This document shows, piece by piece, positions 61,201 to 64,000 of a stretch of 64,000 nt of DNA; positions within the stretch are counted from its first letter, which is position 1; each line of letters opens with the position of its first letter. The notes below the pieces were generated by a model. It had not been told where the DNA came from and made no database searches. It saw only the letters and a program-made list of their open reading frames with translations. The stretch lies in contig CM062818.1 of NCBI GenBank assembly GCA_031772625.1, positions 212,405,742 to 212,469,741 on the forward strand, read 5' to 3'. Origin of the DNA: Pinus tabuliformis. Its lineage: Eukaryota > Streptophyta > Pinopsida > Pinales > Pinaceae. A program made the position numbers and the translations under genes.

Positions 61201-62375
61201 ATATATAAGTAGAAGGTATTTATTTTGAAGAAATCTTTGCACTGATAGCTAGATGAGATGCTATTAGAATATCCTTATAATTTTCATGTTATAAGAATGT
61301 AAAATTTTATCAAATGGATCTCAAGTCAACCTTCTTGAATGGAGAGTTAGAAGAGGAAGTATACATAGAATAACCAGAAGGTTTTCAATTGACTAATTGA
61401 AAATCAAGTTTATAGGTTGAAAAATGGGCTCCATAGGTTGAAACAAGCTCCAAGAGCTTGGTATGAAAACTTGGACAAGGACCTACAACAACAATTCTTG
61501 AAAATAGGATCAACGAGCATCATTCTATACTTTAAATTTGAAAATGATCATTTTCTAATTATATGTAGATAACATCATTTTTGGATGTGATTTGGAGGAA
61601 ATGGGGCACAAGTTTGCTGAAGACATGAAAAAAGAGTTTGAAATTTCCATGTTGGGTGAGTCTAATTTCTTCATTGGGTTGCAAGTTACACAAATAGATA
61701 AAGGTATATTCATCTCTCAATCCAAGTACTTGAGAGAAAAGTTGAAACAATTTGGCATGGAGGATTACAAACCAGTTAGCACACCCATGCTGACTGGTTT
61801 CAAATTGAGTAAATATGATGAGTCTCGAAAGCAAAATTTAGTCAAGTTATTGATCAATGATTAGTATATTGTTGTATTTAACAACTTCTAGAACTAACAT
61901 TATGCAAGTATTAGGGATGGTTGCAATATTTCAATCTAATCCCAAGTAAATTCATGTAAATGTAGTCAAGAGTATCTTCAAATATCTATAAGGCACCATT
62001 GATTATGGCTTGTGGTATGCTAAAGGTAAAAATTTCAATTTGATTACTTATATTTATGCAGTTTAGGCTGGTAGCATTGATGACAAAAAAATCACATTAG
62101 GAGCAACATTATTTTTGGGATGTTGTTTGCCTCTTGGGAAAGTAAGAAGCAAAACTCCATTTCATTATCTACTAATGAAGCTGAGTATTTACAAGCAACT
62201 AATTGTTGCACCCAGATCCTCTGGATGAAGCAAAATCTTCAAGATATGTAGGTTGATTATGTTGATCATATTCCCATCATGGTTGACAACATTAGTGTGA
62301 TTACCATTTCAAGAAATCTAGATCTCCACTCCCAAACAAAGAACATTCTAATCAAGTATCATTTTCAATGAGATT

Positions 62376-64000
62376 AGGTAGGTGATCCAGGAGGATTCCA
62401 TTGATTCAATTGTACAGGTGTTCAAGTGTCGTCATCATTGTTTAGTGTCGTCGTCGCTTCAGTTCAGCTTCAACAGATTAACAATGTTGGTTAGGGATCA
62501 GGCTGTTCAGGTAATGTTCATAGTTTTCATGGTGTTCAGTTGATATGGGTTTTACCTAGCTGTCGACTTGAGTTCATTGACAGTTCCGCCAAGAATGATC
62601 GATGACATGTGTTTTTTTCGTTAGACAAGCAGGATTTGGTGTCGACATGGTTGTGTCATCCATCGTAGAGGTTTGATATTTCGTCATGGGTGTCGTCACA
62701 AACGTTGTTTTGTAGACGATTCATATGTGGTTTTAATGTCGCTTTTGACAAAAATGTATAAGGTCTATGTCAAAGTGTAATTTTGGACACTAAAAGACTA
62801 AACCTAAATATTTATACTAAAACCTAAACCCTAATCAACCTAACCCTAAGCAAATTCTAAATCCATGCTATAACCTAAACCCTAGTCAACCTAGCACCTA
62901 AAGTCCTAACCCTAAACCATTAAACCCTCGACCCTATTCATTACAATGTAAAAAACATAACAAAACACCAAACAGTTCCTAACTGCGTCCTTAGACTGCA
63001 GTGGAACCGTGGTAATGTGACCAACGTTATTATAAATCGTCGGAGGTATGTGCTAACTATTTTTGGGTTAACTGCCAATTTGTAGACTGTGGCGGAGTTA
63101 GCATGTGAACAGAGTTGGGTTAGCTATCGGGGTTAACATGATAGTCAGGTCCTAACCGCATCAGAACTCTGCGAAGTAAACCAGAACATGTGAGCAGTGA
63201 TACCAGAGGCAACTTGGAAACCACAACATTAATCGTAACGTTCACCACAACTGCTAGAAGTGAGGTTGTCACATGTAACAGTCACGGCCGTGTTGTTAGC
63301 TGAAACTGCCGGGGGAGACCACTAGATGGTAGTCAGGTAGTCGACCGCCCGGTGGTCACATGGAAACGGTTACAACCTCCACCCGGTTAGCTGACCACCA
63401 GCGGTCAAGACTTATTACAAAGTTATTTTTGGGTTTCTAATACGGTTTGTCAAAACAAACTAATTCGAGTACCATTAAACCCTAGCCTATGTGTACTCAT
63501 GCAACAAGACCAAAGCAAAAAACTAACTAGATTGCAACCAGATAGATCTACAAACTAGCCAAGGTGGTTTTCATGTATCCACAAGCATTTTTAACGTGGA
63601 TTTGCTTCTTTGAGGATTTAGAGGGTGGTTTTTGACTTTTGTATGCAGATTCTAGAGGACATAGGTGGTTTTTTTCAGTGTTACGGGAGCATCCAGGGTC
63701 GGAATTGGGAATTGTAAGTGGCATTGGAAAGATATTTTAGAGGACTATCTGATGACAGTGATCAAAATTTCGTATGTGCACATTCAGACTGATCAATTCT
63801 CTGTGTAATCAACACCTTCTTCTCATTCCTAATAAAAGTGATCACCCATCTTGAAAGCAGACCCAGAGACGTAGTCCATCAAGGACGAACTCTGTCATCA
63901 ATTTGTTGTCTGGTATTAGTATGTTTTCACTATTTTCACTTCTGTTATGCATCGATTTTATGTTTAATCAGCTGTCGTAAAGTTTTCTTATCAAGCAGTT
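62376..64000. other. Low-gene stretch with telomere-like tract
   Basis: No coding frame recognised. The stretch is less AT-rich than most of the window, with recurring GTCGTC near 62,430-62,460 and GTTAAC/GGTTAGC phrases at about 63,050-63,150. It could hold the missing end of the outer Copia, but nothing matches its 5' LTR. Confidence 0.5.
62807..62935 (+). repeat. Degenerate interstitial telomere-like repeats
   Basis: About 130 bases rich in CCTAAACCCTAA, CCTAACCCTAA and CCTAAACCCTAG phrases, variants of the plant telomere unit CCCTAAA, broken by unrelated bases. The array is irregular rather than a perfect tandem. Confidence 0.7.

Larger units (their letters stand above)
51136..62375 (+). 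mobile_element. Old plus-strand Copia element, interrupted
   Basis: Starts with a probable LTR (51,136-52,314) and a PBS. Relics in Copia order follow: gag (from 52,379, with a CCHC-like block LPFKCFDYGRVGHFTSNCP near 53,158); after the nested element, more gag and a second knuckle-like block (59,318-59,362, CFRCNNFGHKASECRY); GAG-pre-integrase (WHRRMGHVNFENL near 59,878); integrase (PFVDDFTRATWIM near 60,129); reverse transcriptase (61,050-61,850; GNKWVFKNKL, FFIGLQVTQ) and RNase H (about 62,080-62,370). It is heavily broken, and no 3' LTR is visible in the window, so it is truncated or its end lies beyond. It is the oldest element of this cluster because another Copia sits inside its gag. 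Confidence 0.88.

Overview
The window looks like non-genic nuclear DNA of a seed plant, most likely a gymnosperm with a large repeat-filled genome. This is inferred from the plant gene families present as relics (ATL-type RING-H2, THO3/TEX1), plant L1-type LINEs with a DUF4283/zinc-knuckle ORF1, and nested LTR elements of clearly different ages. No intact host protein-coding gene was found, and no rRNA, tRNA gene or CRISPR array. Divergence figures here are eye estimates from short hand-aligned stretches, not computed alignments.

Layout. (1) About 150-13,895 is a giant imperfect inverted repeat: two arms of 3.9-4.0 kb (about 92% alike) around a 5.9-kb spacer. Each arm carries a decayed ATL-like RING-H2 gene, an unrecognised ORF relic upstream of it and a long AT-rich flank. 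The spacer holds remains of two LINEs pointing at each other. (2) 14,252-30,349 is an LTR retrotransposon with 2.6-kb LTRs, a PBS and a PPT but an apparently non-coding 4.5-kb interior (LARD-like). Its 5' LTR is split by a full-length 6.35-kb LINE with its own target-site duplication; the uninterrupted 3' LTR preserves the empty site. (3) 30,350-44,983 is AT-rich and low in genes. It holds a Ty3/gypsy gag relic, a piece of a THO3/TEX1 WD40 gene, a 193-bp fold-back element with near-identical 8-bp flanks, a weak spliced small-gene candidate and a Ty3/gypsy integrase relic. (4) 44,989-50,909 is a minus-strand non-autonomous LTR element with a perfect TTGAA duplication; its single coding region combines helical, G-patch and double CCHC parts. 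(5) 51,136-62,375 is an old plus-strand Copia element, broken by a younger but still decayed minus-strand Copia at 53,243-58,290. (6) The last 1.6 kb has no recognisable gene but includes a degenerate telomere-like CCCTAAA tract.

The parts do not form a pathway. They record layered insertion: LINE into LARD, Copia into Copia, LINE fragments inside an inverted duplication. Most worth a second look are the G-patch/zinc-knuckle element with its repeated stem-loops and pol III-like boxes in the LTR, the giant inverted repeat as a possible long-hairpin RNA source, and the UAAUG-coupled LINE.
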